A program made the translations under genes and the position numbers. The notes beneath the pieces were generated by a model. That model saw only the letters and a program-made list of their open reading frames with translations, was not told the origin of the DNA and made no database searches. Of a DNA stretch of 64,000 nucleotides, positions 20,126-30,880 are shown in pieces. Each line of letters opens with the position of its first letter. Position 1 is the stretch's first letter. This DNA is from Vibrio sinus (GTDB taxonomy: Bacteria; Pseudomonadota; Gammaproteobacteria; Enterobacterales; Vibrionaceae), in assembly GCF_023634645.1 (NCBI RefSeq), contig NZ_JAMKMR010000002.1:1-64000 (forward strand), given 5' to 3'.

Positions 20126-20230
20126 AGACGCAAACTTACTTTCTTATTAGAGAATGTTGTTAATAACCAGTTGTAACAATGGTGTTTGGGTACGCAATTT
20201 TCAAGGTGGGATACAAATATTCACCCAAGT

Positions 20231-20261
20231 TTGATGCATAAGGGTTGCGCTATGCTATATT
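20231..20261 (+). promoter_or_regulatory. Possible promoter of the eps operon
   Basis: TTGATG at 20231-20236 and the overlapping TATGCT / TATATT boxes at 20251-20261 lie about 65-95 nt before epsC. The spacings (14 or 19 nt) are not ideal, so the assignment is tentative. Confidence 0.3.
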
Positions 20262-20326
20262 TGAGCGCTATTGCCAGAAGTTAGGCGCAAATTAACCACT
20301 TTTTAGAATATTGTTAAGGGACATTA

Positions 20327-21235
20327 GTGAGGCGCATTGATTTAAATTTACTATCTAAGCCAGACTTTTGGTTGAACTATTTTAATGAAAACAGTTTTGA
20401 ATTGCAGCAAAAGCTAAGCGTAATTATCACCGCTTGGCTGCTGGTGGTTTCTGCTTGGACCTTGGGCGATCTGGTCTGGATGGTTGGTGGCAATACATCA
20501 CAAGTGGCCCAGTGGACGCCACCCATGGTGGACAGAAATGCCGCGGCGCACAAGTCGCTGGATGTGAGCAAACTTGAGCAGAGTCACCTGTTTGGCGTGT
20601 ATAAGAAAAAAGACACGCCTGTGGTCGCTCAAGTGGTACAAAACGCACCCAAAACCACACTGAACTTGATTTTGGTCGGCACAGTTGCAAGCTCTGAGCC
20701 AAATCAAGGCGTGGCCGTGATTGCTAATCAAGGCCAACAAGCGACATACGGCATTAATGATGTGATTAAAGGCACGCGTGCAAAATTGAAAGCGGTGCTT
20801 ATCGATCGCGTTATCATTGATAACAATGGCCGTGACGAAACCTTGATGCTGCAAGGAGTGAAATATTCTCGTCTTTCAGAAGTCAGCGCTAAACCTATTT
20901 TTCCTGTCGAGGACAGCAATATGCCCGCAGTGAAAAGGCAGGCATTGATAGCAAAAATTCTCGAGCAGCCAAGAACGCTTCTTCAGTACGTCAGATTTTC
21001 TCCAGTGAAAAGAGATGGTCAGTCGGTTGGATTTCGGATTTCACCGGGAGCCAGTCCGGAACTCTTTACCTCTTTAGGACTCAAAAGTGGCGATATCGCG
21101 ACGGAGATAAATGGATTGGATCTCACAGATCCGGCGAATCTAGACAAGGTTTTTCAAGGAATTGTTCAAGATCATAAGCTAAACATAACGATAGAACGAG
21201 ACGGGCAGCAACGTGATGTCAATATTAATATGTAA
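20327..21235 (+). CDS. epsC: Type II secretion protein C
   Basis: Predicted 302-residue inner-membrane subunit that links the inner-membrane platform to the secretin. One membrane helix (about residues 28-50), a periplasmic homology region (about 100-170, NLILVGTVASSEPNQG) and a C-terminal PDZ domain (about 215-300, VGFRISPGASPELFTSLGLKSGD in pieces) are visible. The start is a GTG. It opens a run of twelve secretion genes, C to N. Confidence 0.95.
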   Translation: MRRIDLNLLSKPDFWLNYFNENSFELQQKLSVIITAWLLVVSAWTLGDLVWMVGGNTSQVAQWTPPMVDRNAAAHKSLDVSKLEQSHLFGVYKKKDTPVVAQVVQNAPKTTLNLILVGTVASSEPNQGVAVIANQGQQATYGINDVIKGTRAKLKAVLIDRVIIDNNGRDETLMLQGVKYSRLSEVSAKPIFPVEDSNMPAVKRQALIAKILEQPRTLLQYVRFSPVKRDGQSVGFRISPGASPELFTSLGLKSGDIATEINGLDLTDPANLDKVFQGIVQDHKLNITIERDGQQRDVNINM

Positions 21236-21270
21236 GCCTGTGCGGTTTCACGCAGGTAGAGGAGTTGAAA

Positions 21271-23304
21271 GTGAAGCATTGGCTTAACAAGGGTACGTGG
21301 CTGTTGATACTCAGCTTATTGGGCATGCCAACGATGGCATTGGCTAATGAGTTTAGTGTTAACTTCAAAGGAACTGATATTCAAGAGTTCATCGATACCG
21401 TTGGGCGTAATTTAGGTAAAACCATGATCATCGACCCGTCCGTGCGCGGTAAAATCGATGTCAGAAGCTATGACCCATTAAATGAAAAACAATATTATAG
21501 TCTATTCCTCAATGTGTTAGAGACGTATGGCTTTGCTGCCGTCAAAATGCCTGATGGCGTAATTAAAGTCATTCGTGCCAAGGACGCTAAAACCGCGCCA
21601 GTACCGGTGCTTTCGGGCAGTGATAAGGCCAAATACAGTGATGAAGTTATCACTCGCGTAGTGGCGGTGCACAATGTCTCGGTGCGTGAACTTTCACCCA
21701 TCTTGCGTCAGCTGATCAATAACGCAGGCTCTGGCAACGTGGTCCATTATGATCCATCCAACATCATTCTGATCACTGGCCGCGCCGATACGGTTAACAA
21801 GCTGGTCGAAATTGTGCGCAAAATCGATCAGGTCGGGGATAAAAACGTGCAAGTGGTGGAGCTGAAAAACGCCAATGCCTCCGATGTGGTCCGCACTATA
21901 GATTCGCTGCTTAAATCCAATAATCCACAAAATACCCCAACCAATATGCAGCCAAAACTGGTGGCCGATGACAGAACCAACTCGATTCTGATCTCAGGCA
22001 GCCCAGAAGTGCGTGCCCGTTTGATTACTTTAATACACCAACTCGACATCAACATGGTGTCGAAAGGCAAAAGCCAAGTGGTGTACCTAAAATACGCCAA
22101 AGCCGAAGATGTCGCCAAAGTGCTGCAAGGGGTGGCGAAAACCTTAGAAGCGGAGAAAGCGGCCAAAGGCACAGGCAAGTCCTCGGCGGCCGATGTGTCT
22201 ATTGAACCATCCAAATCGGTTAACGCACTAGTGATTACCGCGCCGCCCGATATCATGAAATCGCTGAAAAGCATCATTAAACAGCTCGATATTCGCCGTG
22301 CTCAGGTGTTGATTGAAGCGCTGATTGTGGAAATGAGTGAAGCGCAAGGGATTAAACTTGGCGTGCAATGGGGCTCGCTAGAAAGTGGCTCTGTGATCCA
22401 ATATAGCAATACTGGTGTGCCTATTGGTAATGTAATGACTGGTTTGGAGGATGCTAAAGATCAGACGTCAACGGAGTACTACACCAATAGTGCTGGTAAC
22501 CAAGAGCCTTATACTGTTACGTCATCAGGGTCTTACGACAATTTATCCAAGGCATTAAGCGGGGTAAATGGTGCGGCAGTCAGTTTGATTATGGGAGATT
22601 GGACGGCCTTAATCAGTGCTATTTCTACTGACTCGAATGCCAATATTCTTTCCTCGCCAAGCATTATGGTGCTGGACAACAGTGAAGCTGACTTTATTGT
22701 TGGTGAAGAAGTGCCTGTGGTGACTGGCTCAACAGCGGGTTCCAATAACTCCAACCCATTCCAAACCGTAAGTCGTAAAGAAGTCGGTATTAAGCTTAAA
22801 GTGACACCGCAAATTAACGAAGGTAACGCGGTAAAACTGACCATTCAGCAAGAAGTGTCCAATGTGCTGCCTGCTGATGGTGCGGTGGATGTACGTTTTG
22901 CCAAACGTGAGCTTAACACCACGGTGATGGTTAACGATGGCCAAATGCTGGTATTAGGCGGTTTGATTGATGAGCGTGCAGTAGAGAGTAAATCCAAGGT
23001 GCCAATTTTGGGTGATATCCCAATTATTGGCGCGCTGTTTAGATCCACTTCAACCAGCACGGAAAAGAAAAACCTAATGGTGTTTATTAAACCAACCATT
23101 ATCCGCACGGGCGTGGCCGCAGATGGCGTGACTGAGCGTAAATACAACTACATTCGCGCCGAGCAGCTGTACAAAGCCGATGAAGGTTTGGATTTGGTTA
23201 AAGATTCCAATATTCCGGTATTGCCTAAATTTGGTAATGATGCTCATTACCCACCCGAACTACAAAATATAATCAAACAAGTGGATAAAACAGGTAAGAA
23301 ATAA
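21271..23304 (+). CDS. epsD: Type II secretion secretin D
   Basis: Predicted 677-residue outer-membrane secretin that forms the exit channel. A signal peptide ends at ALA before NEFSVNFKG. Domains N0-N3 follow (about 25-330), then the secretin core with VPVVTGS, the beta-barrel region and [14 protein letters not shown] motif (LVLGGLIDE), and a C-terminal S domain that would bind a pilotin. I placed the start at the GTG at 21271, because GAGGAG lies 6 nt upstream; a TTG at 21265 is too close to that site. The stop overlaps the epsE start by one base. Confidence 0.95.
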   Translation: MKHWLNKGTWLLILSLLGMPTMALANEFSVNFKGTDIQEFIDTVGRNLGKTMIIDPSVRGKIDVRSYDPLNEKQYYSLFLNVLETYGFAAVKMPDGVIKVIRAKDAKTAPVPVLSGSDKAKYSDEVITRVVAVHNVSVRELSPILRQLINNAGSGNVVHYDPSNIILITGRADTVNKLVEIVRKIDQVGDKNVQVVELKNANASDVVRTIDSLLKSNNPQNTPTNMQPKLVADDRTNSILISGSPEVRARLITLIHQLDINMVSKGKSQVVYLKYAKAEDVAKVLQGVAKTLEAEKAAKGTGKSSAADVSIEPSKSVNALVITAPPDIMKSLKSIIKQLDIRRAQVLIEALIVEMSEAQGIKLGVQWGSLESGSVIQYSNTGVPIGNVMTGLEDAKDQTSTEYYTNSAGNQEPYTVTSSGSYDNLSKALSGVNGAAVSLIMGDWTALISAISTDSNANILSSPSIMVLDNSEADFIVGEEVPVVTGSTAGSNNSNPFQTVSRKEVGIKLKVTPQINEGNAVKLTIQQEVSNVLPADGAVDVRFAKRELNTTVMVNDGQMLVLGGLIDERAVESKSKVPILGDIPIIGALFRSTSTSTEKKNLMVFIKPTIIRTGVAADGVTERKYNYIRAEQLYKADEGLDLVKDSNIPVLPKFGNDAHYPPELQNIIKQVDKTGKK

Positions 23305-24800
23305 TGGATGAAGCATCCAATATTACCGTGCAGCGGCGGCTGCCATTTAGTTTCGCTAATCGATTCAAAATGGTGTTCGCCCAAGCTGAACAAGAGCAAG
23401 CCATTTTGTATTTTGTGGCGCCGATTTCAATCCCGGCCTTGGTGGAAGTCAAACGCGTGATGCAGACCGAGTTTTGTTTGCAAGAGCTTAATGCCGAAGC
23501 GTTTGATAGTAAGCTGACCCAAGTCTACCAGCGCGACTCTTCCGAAGCGCGCCAATTGATGGAAGACATAGGTGCCGATAGTGATGATTTTTTCTCGTTG
23601 GCAGAAGAGCTGCCGCAAGATGAAGACTTACTCGAAGCCGAAGATGACGCGCCGATCATCAAGCTGATTAACGCCATGCTGGGTGAGGCCATTAAAGAGG
23701 GCGCGTCAGATATTCATATCGAAACGTTCGAGAAATCTTTGTCGATTCGATTCCGCATCGATGGCGTGCTACGCGACGTGCTAGCGCCAAGTCGCAAGTT
23801 GGCTCCTTTGTTGGTATCGCGGGTGAAAGTCATGGCGAAACTTGATATCGCTGAGAAACGCGTGCCACAAGATGGCCGCATTTCGCTGCGTATCGGTGGA
23901 CGTGCGGTGGATGTGCGTGTATCCACCATGCCATCGTCGCACGGCGAGCGCGTGGTGATGCGTCTACTGGATAAAAATGCCACTCGCTTGGATTTGCACA
24001 GTCTTGGTATGACGGCCAATAACCATGATAACTTCCGCAAGCTTATCCAACGCCCGCACGGCATTATTTTGGTCACCGGTCCTACGGGTTCAGGTAAATC
24101 AACCACCTTATATGCGGGTCTAACGGAAATTAACAGCAATGAGCGCAATATCCTCACTGTGGAAGACCCCATTGAGTTTGATATCGATGGTATCGGCCAG
24201 ACTCAGGTAAATCCTAAAGTGGACATGACCTTTGCCCGCGGCTTACGTGCCATATTACGTCAGGACCCTGATGTGGTGATGGTTGGGGAAATTCGTGACT
24301 TAGAAACCGCGCAAATTGCAGTGCAGGCTTCATTAACCGGTCACTTGGTGATGTCAACCTTGCACACCAATACGGCTGTCGGCGCTATCACGCGTTTGCG
24401 CGATATGGGCATTGAACCTTTTTTGATTTCGTCATCCTTGCTAGGCGTGTTAGCGCAGAGACTGGTACGAACCTTATGCCAAGAGTGCATGCAGCCATTT
24501 GAAGCGGACAAAGAGCAGAAAAAACTGTTCGAGCTGGAAGAAAGTGAGCCGCTGACTTTGTATCGCGCTGTCGGTTGTGAGAAGTGCAATCAAAAAGGTT
24601 ATCGCGGCCGAACCGGTATCCACGAATTGCTTTTGGTGGACAGTAAAGTTCAAGAGCTTATTCACAGCGAAGCAGGTGAACAAGAGATTGAACAAACCGT
24701 TCGCACTATGACGCCAAGCATCCGCTCGGATGGCTTAGAGAAAGTAAAACGAGGTATTACTTCTTTAGAAGAAGTGATGCGTGTGACTAAGGAATCCTAA
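23304..24800 (+). CDS. epsE: Type II secretion ATPase E
   Basis: Predicted 498-residue cytosolic hexameric ATPase that powers pseudopilus assembly. The N-terminal domain (1-110) would bind EpsL. Walker A is GPTGSGKS (259-266), followed by the Asp box, Walker [10 protein letters not shown] (about 325-332) and a His box. The zinc module has C392, C395, C425 and C428. Start and stop codons overlap by one base with epsD and epsF, so translation is probably coupled. Confidence 0.97.
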   Translation: MDEASNITVQRRLPFSFANRFKMVFAQAEQEQAILYFVAPISIPALVEVKRVMQTEFCLQELNAEAFDSKLTQVYQRDSSEARQLMEDIGADSDDFFSLAEELPQDEDLLEAEDDAPIIKLINAMLGEAIKEGASDIHIETFEKSLSIRFRIDGVLRDVLAPSRKLAPLLVSRVKVMAKLDIAEKRVPQDGRISLRIGGRAVDVRVSTMPSSHGERVVMRLLDKNATRLDLHSLGMTANNHDNFRKLIQRPHGIILVTGPTGSGKSTTLYAGLTEINSNERNILTVEDPIEFDIDGIGQTQVNPKVDMTFARGLRAILRQDPDVVMVGEIRDLETAQIAVQASLTGHLVMSTLHTNTAVGAITRLRDMGIEPFLISSSLLGVLAQRLVRTLCQECMQPFEADKEQKKLFELEESEPLTLYRAVGCEKCNQKGYRGRTGIHELLLVDSKVQELIHSEAGEQEIEQTVRTMTPSIRSDGLEKVKRGITSLEEVMRVTKES

Positions 24801-26029
24801 TGGCGGCATTCGAGTACAAAGCGCTAGATGCCAATGGCAAGCGCAAGAAAGGGGTGATCGAAGGGGACAATGCTAGGCAGGTTCGTACTCGCCTTAAAGA
24901 GCAAGGCTTGGTGCCTGTCGAAGTGTCTGAAACTCGCGCGTCAAAATCGCCAAGTGGCGCTTCATCATCGTCAAGCCTTAGCTTTAAGCGCGGCATTGGC
25001 ACCACAGACTTAGCCTTGTTAACTAGGCAGCTATCCACCTTAGTGCAATCTGGTATGCCATTAGAGGAGTGTTTAAAAGCCGTATCAGAGCAATCTGAGA
25101 AGCCACGCATTCGCAGCATGCTGATGGCGGTGCGCTCCAAAGTCACCGAAGGCTACACGCTGGCGGACAGCATGGCCGATTACCCACACATTTTCGATGA
25201 GCTGTTTCGCTCTATGGTGGCGGCGGGCGAGAAATCCGGTCACCTTGATGCGGTACTTGAGCGACTGGCCGATTATGCGGAAAGTCGCCAGAAGCTGCGC
25301 TCAACCATACAGCAAGCGCTCATCTATCCAGTGGTATTGGTGGTGTTTGCTGTCGGTATTGTGGCCTTTTTGTTAGCGAACGTTGTGCCGAAAATCGTTG
25401 ATCCCATTATACAAATGGGGCAAGCTCTGCCTGAATCTACCCAGTTTTTATTAGCGGCGAGTAAATTTGTTCAGCATTGGGGTATTCACCTCTTCATTGC
25501 CATTCTGGTGGTGATTTACCTGATCAAATGGCTACTGAGTAAGCCCAGTATTCGTTTGAAATGGGATAAAAAAGTGGTGTCGATGCCTTTAGTCGGAAAA
25601 ATATCCAAGGGCCTGAATACCTCGCGCTTTGCTCGAACTTTGTCCATTTGTACCTCCAGTGCGATTCCCATTTTAGATGGCATGCATGTCGCGATGGATG
25701 TGATGTCAAACCAATACATTAAACAGCAAGTCGGTATCGCGATGGAAAGCGTGCGTGAAGGGGCCAGCTTAAGAAAGTCGTTAGATCAAACTAAGCTGTT
25801 CCCACCAATGATGCTACACATGATTGCCAGTGGTGAACAAAGTGGTGAGCTTGAGAGTATGCTGACTCGCGCGGCGGACAACCAAGACTCTAACTTTGAA
25901 TCCACGGTCAATATTGCGCTAGGGATTTTTACCCCAGCGTTGATTGCTCTGATGGCAGGAATGGTGCTGTTTATTGTTATGGCAACCTTAATGCCAATGC
26001 TCGAAATGAATAATTTGATGGGTCGATAG
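24800..26029 (+). CDS. epsF: Type II secretion inner-membrane protein F
   Basis: Predicted 409-residue platform protein, with two cytoplasmic T2SF domains (about 70-195 and 275-395) and three membrane helices (about 170-195, 220-240 and 375-400). The paired motifs AGEKSGHLDAVLERLADY and SGEQSGELESMLTRAAD mark the duplicated domains. It probably couples EpsE motion to pseudopilus growth. ATG overlaps the epsE stop. Confidence 0.96.
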   Translation: MAAFEYKALDANGKRKKGVIEGDNARQVRTRLKEQGLVPVEVSETRASKSPSGASSSSSLSFKRGIGTTDLALLTRQLSTLVQSGMPLEECLKAVSEQSEKPRIRSMLMAVRSKVTEGYTLADSMADYPHIFDELFRSMVAAGEKSGHLDAVLERLADYAESRQKLRSTIQQALIYPVVLVVFAVGIVAFLLANVVPKIVDPIIQMGQALPESTQFLLAASKFVQHWGIHLFIAILVVIYLIKWLLSKPSIRLKWDKKVVSMPLVGKISKGLNTSRFARTLSICTSSAIPILDGMHVAMDVMSNQYIKQQVGIAMESVREGASLRKSLDQTKLFPPMMLHMIASGEQSGELESMLTRAADNQDSNFESTVNIALGIFTPALIALMAGMVLFIVMATLMPMLEMNNLMGR

Positions 26030-26064
26030 TCTAGCGACTCGTTGGTCAAAATATCGGAGAACGT

Positions 26065-26511
26065 ATGAAAATAAGAAAAAATAAACAATCAGGCTTTACC
26101 TTACTCGAGCTGATGGTTGTGATTGTTATATTAGGTTTGTTGGCGAGTGTGGTTGTACCGAACTTACTGGGCAACAAGGAAAAAGCGGATCAGCAAAAAG
26201 CGGTTACCGACGTGGTGGCATTAGAAAATGCGCTGGATATGTATAAGCTCGACAATGGCGTGTATCCAACCACAGATCAAGGCCTAGAAGCCTTGGTGAA
26301 AAAGCCAAGTAGCGATCCTGAACCGCGTAACTACCGTGATGGCGGTTATATCAAGCGTCTACCAGATGACCCATGGGGCCGTCCTTATCATTACCAAAAC
26401 CCAGGTGAACATGGCGCTGTTGACGTGTTCTCTCTAGGCGCAGATGGTCAAGAAGGTGGCACTGGCGCTAACTCCGATATCGGTAACTGGAATATTCAGA
26501 AGTTCCAATAA
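26065..26511 (+). CDS. epsG: Major pseudopilin G
   Basis: Predicted 148-residue major subunit of the secretion pseudopilus. Prepilin peptidase would cut KQSG/FTLLELMVV, leaving an N-methylated Phe and Glu5. The globular part has the conserved calcium-site region near the C terminus (SLGADGQEGGTGANSDIGNW). Usual length. A 35-nt gap before it includes GGAGAACGT just ahead of the ATG. Confidence 0.97.
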   Translation: MKIRKNKQSGFTLLELMVVIVILGLLASVVVPNLLGNKEKADQQKAVTDVVALENALDMYKLDNGVYPTTDQGLEALVKKPSSDPEPRNYRDGGYIKRLPDDPWGRPYHYQNPGEHGAVDVFSLGADGQEGGTGANSDIGNWNIQKFQ

Positions 26512-26546
26512 CTTGAGAGGGTGGCGCAAGCCACCCCAATTTCACT

Positions 26547-27131
26547 ATGCAGTCACACCGTGGTTTCACCCTCATCGAAGTTCTTTTGGTTGTTTTGCTA
26601 GTAGCAATTACGGCGGTTGCAGTGATTTCTACCTTGCCGACCAATAAAAAGGACTTTGCCAAAAAATCGGCGCAACTTTTGTATCAGCGCTTACAGCTTC
26701 TTAATGAAGAAGCTATTTTGAATGGCCAGGACTATGGCATCAGAGTCAATGAGACCAAATCTCGTTACACCATTATGACGCTCGGCGAAAAAGGCTGGCA
26801 AGTGAAGAAGCTGGAAAATATGTCAGCGCAAACGCAGCTACCCAGTGACTTGTCATTGCACTTTGAGCTAGGCGGTGGTGTCTGGAAAGATAACGATCGG
26901 CTATTTAAGCCCGGAAGCTTGTTTGATGACAGCAAGTTTGATGACTCAGATGATAAGGAAAAAAAACAAGAGCCGCCGCAAATATTCATTCTTTCTAGTG
27001 GTGAAGTGACGCCTTTTTCACTCACCCTGTATCCGGCCAACTCTTCCATTTCGGAAAATGGTTGGACGGTATTAACCAAAGCCAATGGTCAAATTCTTCT
27101 CCGCCAGCCGGGAGAGACCGATGAGAAATAA
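26547..27131 (+). CDS. epsH: Minor pseudopilin H
   Basis: Predicted 194-residue minor pseudopilin. The prepilin cleavage site is HRG/FTLIEVLLV with Glu5 present. An acidic, lysine-rich loop around residues 125-145 (DDSKFDDSDDKEKKQEP) is a variable insertion typical of this subunit. The gene overlaps epsI by 11 nt. Confidence 0.93.
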   Translation: MQSHRGFTLIEVLLVVLLVAITAVAVISTLPTNKKDFAKKSAQLLYQRLQLLNEEAILNGQDYGIRVNETKSRYTIMTLGEKGWQVKKLENMSAQTQLPSDLSLHFELGGGVWKDNDRLFKPGSLFDDSKFDDSDDKEKKQEPPQIFILSSGEVTPFSLTLYPANSSISENGWTVLTKANGQILLRQPGETDEK

Positions 27132-27489
27132 AACCCGCGGCATGACGCTGTTAGAGGTGTTAGTCGCGCTGGCTATCTTTGCCACTGCGGCGATTGCCAT
27201 CATTAGAATGGTGACACAACACATCAATACGTTAAGTTACCTGCAAGAAAAAACCTTCGCTTCAATGGTGGTGGACAATCAGATGGCGCTACAAATGCTG
27301 AAGCCAAAAAGTTTGGCAGAGCGTTCAGGGACAGAAAAAATGGCCGGGCACACTTGGTATTGGAAAGTGACCCCCATTGCCACCACGGACAATTTGTTGA
27401 AAGCGTTCGACGTGAGCGTCGCAACCAGTAAAACCTCCAGTCCGATAGTGACGGTAAGAAGTTATGTCCCGAACAATACCACGCAATAA
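27121..27489 (+). CDS. epsI: Minor pseudopilin I
   Basis: Predicted 122-residue minor pseudopilin, expected to form the pseudopilus tip with J and K. The cleavage site is KTRG/MTLLEVLVALAIF. The true start is the ATG at 27121 (GGGAGAGACC in front). The frame is open to 27085, but that would add 12 residues before the short prepilin leader. Overlaps epsH by 11 nt and epsJ by 26 nt. Confidence 0.93.
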   Translation: MRNKTRGMTLLEVLVALAIFATAAIAIIRMVTQHINTLSYLQEKTFASMVVDNQMALQMLKPKSLAERSGTEKMAGHTWYWKVTPIATTDNLLKAFDVSVATSKTSSPIVTVRSYVPNNTTQ

Positions 27490-28132
27490 AGCCAGTCGAG
27501 GCTTCACGCTCATTGAGGTGCTAGTGGCCATCGCCATTTTTGCCAGCCTCAGCATTGCCGCTTATCAAGTTGTTAACCAGGTACAAAGAAGTAATGCAGT
27601 GTCACTTAGCCAAGTTGATCGGCTGAAAGCATTGCAACGTGCCTTGGTGTTTATGGATAACGACTTTCGACAAATTGCCCAGCGGCATTTTCGTACCAAT
27701 GGCAGCGACCCTAGCTCGGAATACATTATGTATCAAGATTACCTGCTAGATTCCGACGGCAAGGGGGTGATGTTCACCCATTATGGCTTTTTTAATCCGA
27801 TGCAACAATTTCCGCGTGGCGAAGTGACCAAGGTGGGCTATCGCGTTAAAAACAAGGTGCTGCAAAGGGTGTGGTGGCGCTATCCCGATACTCCTGCGGG
27901 AGACAAAGGCGAAGTGACGCCTTTGCTAACCGGAGTCGATGCCTTTTCGCTGCGCTTTTACAATGGTTCGGAGTGGAGCGATGAATGGGAAGAGGCAAAC
28001 AAATTGCCAAAGGCGATTGAAGTGGATCTGACCTTGCAAGATTTTGGCAAGCTCAAACGTATCTATCTTGTTGCCAGTAACGATAACGATTCGTCTAGCT
28101 CAAGCGATAGTGGGGGTAACAATGATACCTAA
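27464..28132 (+). CDS. epsJ: Minor pseudopilin J
   Basis: Predicted 222-residue minor pseudopilin. Cleavage site ASRG/FTLIEVLVAIAIF with Glu5. The C terminus ends in a serine-rich stretch (NDNDSSSSSDSGGN). It overlaps epsI by 26 nt and epsK by 11 nt, part of a chain of overlapping minor pseudopilin genes. Confidence 0.94.
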   Translation: MSRTIPRNKASRGFTLIEVLVAIAIFASLSIAAYQVVNQVQRSNAVSLSQVDRLKALQRALVFMDNDFRQIAQRHFRTNGSDPSSEYIMYQDYLLDSDGKGVMFTHYGFFNPMQQFPRGEVTKVGYRVKNKVLQRVWWRYPDTPAGDKGEVTPLLTGVDAFSLRFYNGSEWSDEWEEANKLPKAIEVDLTLQDFGKLKRIYLVASNDNDSSSSSDSGGNNDT

Positions 28133-29195
28133 ACCATCGTTGGCCACAAAAAACCGTATGCGACGACGCCGACAGCGCGGTGTGGCACTGATTATTATAT
28201 TAATGCTGGTGGCCATCATGGCAGCGATTGCGGCGTCCATGTCAGAGCGATTATTTACGCAATTCAAACGCTCGGGTAACCAGATCAACCATCAGCAGGC
28301 CTATTGGTATGCTATCGGTGTTGAGGCATTGGCCGAAAAAGCGATAGAAGAAAGTTATAAGCAGTCTGAAAATGATAGCAATAAAACCGTTAATCTATCT
28401 CAGCCGTGGGCCTACGGTGGTAAGGAGATGAGCTTGGATTTAGATTACGGTAAAATGAAAGGTAAGATCGTCGACAAACAAGCCTGCTTTAATATTAATG
28501 CTTTGTCAGGGGTTGCGCCGACCTCCAATTCTCCCAATGGACCTTATCTGGTTCGCTTTTTCCAAAACCTATTAGAAAGTGTCGGAGTGGAGAGTTACAA
28601 GGCGGAAGTGATCGCCAATTCGACTTGGTCGTATGTCAGTGCAAATCAAGCGGTGCGTGCGATGACAGGAATTTCTGACAGTCATTACGAATCACTTAAA
28701 CCATCGTATTTACCACCAAATGGTATGATGGCCGACAGCAGTGAGCTGCGTGCGGTCAATGAAATGACGGGCAAGATTATGCTCGAGATACAGCCGTTTA
28801 TCTGCGCCTTGCCGACCACGGAGTGGAAAATGAATGTGAATACTCTCAAGCCGAATCAAGCGAACTTGTTGGCGGCTTTGTTTTACCCTAATTTAAGTGT
28901 ATCTAATGCCAAACAAATTATTGCTGATCGTCCAGAGAAGGGTTGGGAGACAGTGAGTGCCTTTATGTCTTCTTCATCGGTGTTGACCGGGCTTAGCGAT
29001 ACGGCGCGTTCGGATGCGGAAAAGTACCTCACCGTGGACAGTGCCTACTTTGGGTTGGATGCACAAATTTTCGTTGGAGATTCGAGAGTAAGAATTCGAA
29101 GCTTATTGTTTAGTAAAGATAGAAAAACTGCGACGGTGATACGCCGCCGCTTTGGAGGAATCAGTGAGCGAGTGCTTGATCGTTCGTCTGAGTAG
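28122..29195 (+). CDS. epsK: Minor pseudopilin K
   Basis: Predicted 357-residue tip pseudopilin, the largest of the minor ones and the only one without Glu5. The site is RRRRQRG/VALIIILML. This Glu5 loss is known for the family and fits a subunit at the very tip. The start is the ATG at 28122 (GGGGGTAAC in front); the frame is open further upstream to 28044 but inside epsJ. It overlaps epsL by 32 nt. Confidence 0.93.
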   Translation: MIPKPSLATKNRMRRRRQRGVALIIILMLVAIMAAIAASMSERLFTQFKRSGNQINHQQAYWYAIGVEALAEKAIEESYKQSENDSNKTVNLSQPWAYGGKEMSLDLDYGKMKGKIVDKQACFNINALSGVAPTSNSPNGPYLVRFFQNLLESVGVESYKAEVIANSTWSYVSANQAVRAMTGISDSHYESLKPSYLPPNGMMADSSELRAVNEMTGKIMLEIQPFICALPTTEWKMNVNTLKPNQANLLAALFYPNLSVSNAKQIIADRPEKGWETVSAFMSSSSVLTGLSDTARSDAEKYLTVDSAYFGLDAQIFVGDSRVRIRSLLFSKDRKTATVIRRRFGGISERVLDRSSE

Positions 29196-30381
29196 TCAAA
29201 CAACGTCGGCGATACCTTGGTTGGTATGGTCGAACACTCAACAGCAAGTTGTTGAGTCTGGTGAATTGGCCACCTGGGAAAACATATCAGAAATACAACA
29301 AATCGCCGATCAGCGTCAGGTCGTTATCTTGCTTGCGGCGAACGATGTGATTTTGTCGGAAGTGGAGATTCCCGCCGGTGCGTCTCGTCAATTGGACGGT
29401 TTAATACCCTACTTGTTAGAAGATGATGTTGCGCAGGATGTCGATGAGCTGCATTTTTCTGTGCTGGATAAAAAAGGCCAGCAAGCGGTCGTGTGTGGTG
29501 TCAATCGCGCTTGGCTCGATGATGTGCTTGAGCAGCTGCGACGCATGGGCGTTGAAGTAAAACGTGTTCTGCCTGAAATACTGGCTTTGCCATCTAGCGA
29601 TGAATTGACAGGGGCGTACTTTCAAGGGCAATGGCTAGTTAAAAAAGGCGATTATCTCGGTTTGGCCGTCGATCCTGATTGGTTGGAAGTGCTGAAAGAC
29701 TCTGACTGGGTAAAAGAAGACGACAGATACCTTTCTCTTACTGCCTACTCTTCATTGCCAGACATGGACTATGCCTCAGAGCAAGAATGGTGTGAGCAAG
29801 AGAATGACTCGATTTGGAATTTGTTGGCAAGTCAGGCCAGTCAAAGCTCTATTACCTTGCTCACCGGAGCATTCAAGCCAAAATCGGCGTTATTAAGGCA
29901 TTGGAAGGTTTGGCAGAAATCCGCTATTTCAGCGGCGGTGCTGATTGTTATCGTCACCGGGTACAACTTATTAAAGGTCAACGAATACGAAAATCAAGCC
30001 GCAGCGTATCGCGCGGAAAGTGAACGTATTTTTCATCAGATTTTCCCTAATAAGCGTCGTATACCGACCATGAGTTATTTGAAGCGCCTGATGGAAGATG
30101 AAGTTCAGCGCCTATCAGGAGCCGATAACCAAGCGTCTATGTTGGCTTGGTTAAATAAACTGCCAGAAACCGTAGAGTCTGTGCCCGGTATGGAGCTGCA
30201 AAGTATCAAATACGATTCCTCACGGGGTGAGCTGAGAATTGAAGCCAGCAGCAAAGATTTCCAAAGCTTTGAAAAAGCGCGTATCGAGCTGCAAAAGCAG
30301 TTTAAAGTGCAGGAAGGCCAGCTAGGTCGTGATGGCGATGTGGTTAGCGGTACGTTCTTACTCACCAAAAAGGGAGGCTAA
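29164..30381 (+). CDS. epsL: Type II secretion protein L
   Basis: Predicted 405-residue bitopic protein: an actin-like cytoplasmic domain (1-240) that recruits EpsE, one membrane helix (about 253-275, AISAAVLIVIVTGYNLL) and a periplasmic ferredoxin-like domain. The start is the GTG at 29164, with GGAGGAATCA as ribosome-binding site, giving MSECLIVRLSS. An in-frame TTG four codons earlier lies inside that site. Confidence 0.94.
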   Translation: MSECLIVRLSSQTTSAIPWLVWSNTQQQVVESGELATWENISEIQQIADQRQVVILLAANDVILSEVEIPAGASRQLDGLIPYLLEDDVAQDVDELHFSVLDKKGQQAVVCGVNRAWLDDVLEQLRRMGVEVKRVLPEILALPSSDELTGAYFQGQWLVKKGDYLGLAVDPDWLEVLKDSDWVKEDDRYLSLTAYSSLPDMDYASEQEWCEQENDSIWNLLASQASQSSITLLTGAFKPKSALLRHWKVWQKSAISAAVLIVIVTGYNLLKVNEYENQAAAYRAESERIFHQIFPNKRRIPTMSYLKRLMEDEVQRLSGADNQASMLAWLNKLPETVESVPGMELQSIKYDSSRGELRIEASSKDFQSFEKARIELQKQFKVQEGQLGRDGDVVSGTFLLTKKGG

Positions 30382-30387
30382 CGTAAA

Positions 30388-30879
30388 ATGGAAAAGTTAT
30401 TAGAGCCAGCTAAAGCTTGGTGGAGCTCCATTTCTCAGCGAGAGCAGCGCTTGGTGATCGTCTGCTCGGTGGTGTTTGCGGTCTACCTTATCTACAGCGC
30501 CATTTTGCAGCCTTTGTCTGATGCTTCGCAAACGGCTCATATGCGCATTAGCAGTGACCGCGAGTTGCTGACTTGGGTAAAAGAGAAAGCCGATCAAATC
30601 ACCGAACTTAGGGCACAAAGTGGGGTGGCGACCTCGAGTCAGACCCTAAACCAAATCATCTCGTCTTCTACACGTCGTTTTAATATCGAGCTTATTCGGG
30701 TACAACCGAATGGCGATATGTTGCAGGTATGGACTCAACCATTGCCATTTAAGCAGTTTGTTAGCTGGTTAGATTATTTGTCAGAAAAACAAGGGGTCAA
30801 CGTGGCATTTATGGATGTGGCTAAGACAGATACTCCTGGTGTGATACAAATCAATCGACTGCAGTTTAAGCGAGGTTAA
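30388..30879 (+). CDS. epsM: Type II secretion protein M
   Basis: Predicted 163-residue inner-membrane partner of EpsL. It has a short cytoplasmic N terminus, a single membrane helix (about residues 22-42, RLVIVCSVVFAVYLIYSAI), a coiled region and a periplasmic ferredoxin-like domain. Six nt separate it from epsL. Confidence 0.93.
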   Translation: MEKLLEPAKAWWSSISQREQRLVIVCSVVFAVYLIYSAILQPLSDASQTAHMRISSDRELLTWVKEKADQITELRAQSGVATSSQTLNQIISSSTRRFNIELIRVQPNGDMLQVWTQPLPFKQFVSWLDYLSEKQGVNVAFMDVAKTDTPGVIQINRLQFKRG

Positions 30880-30880
30880 T

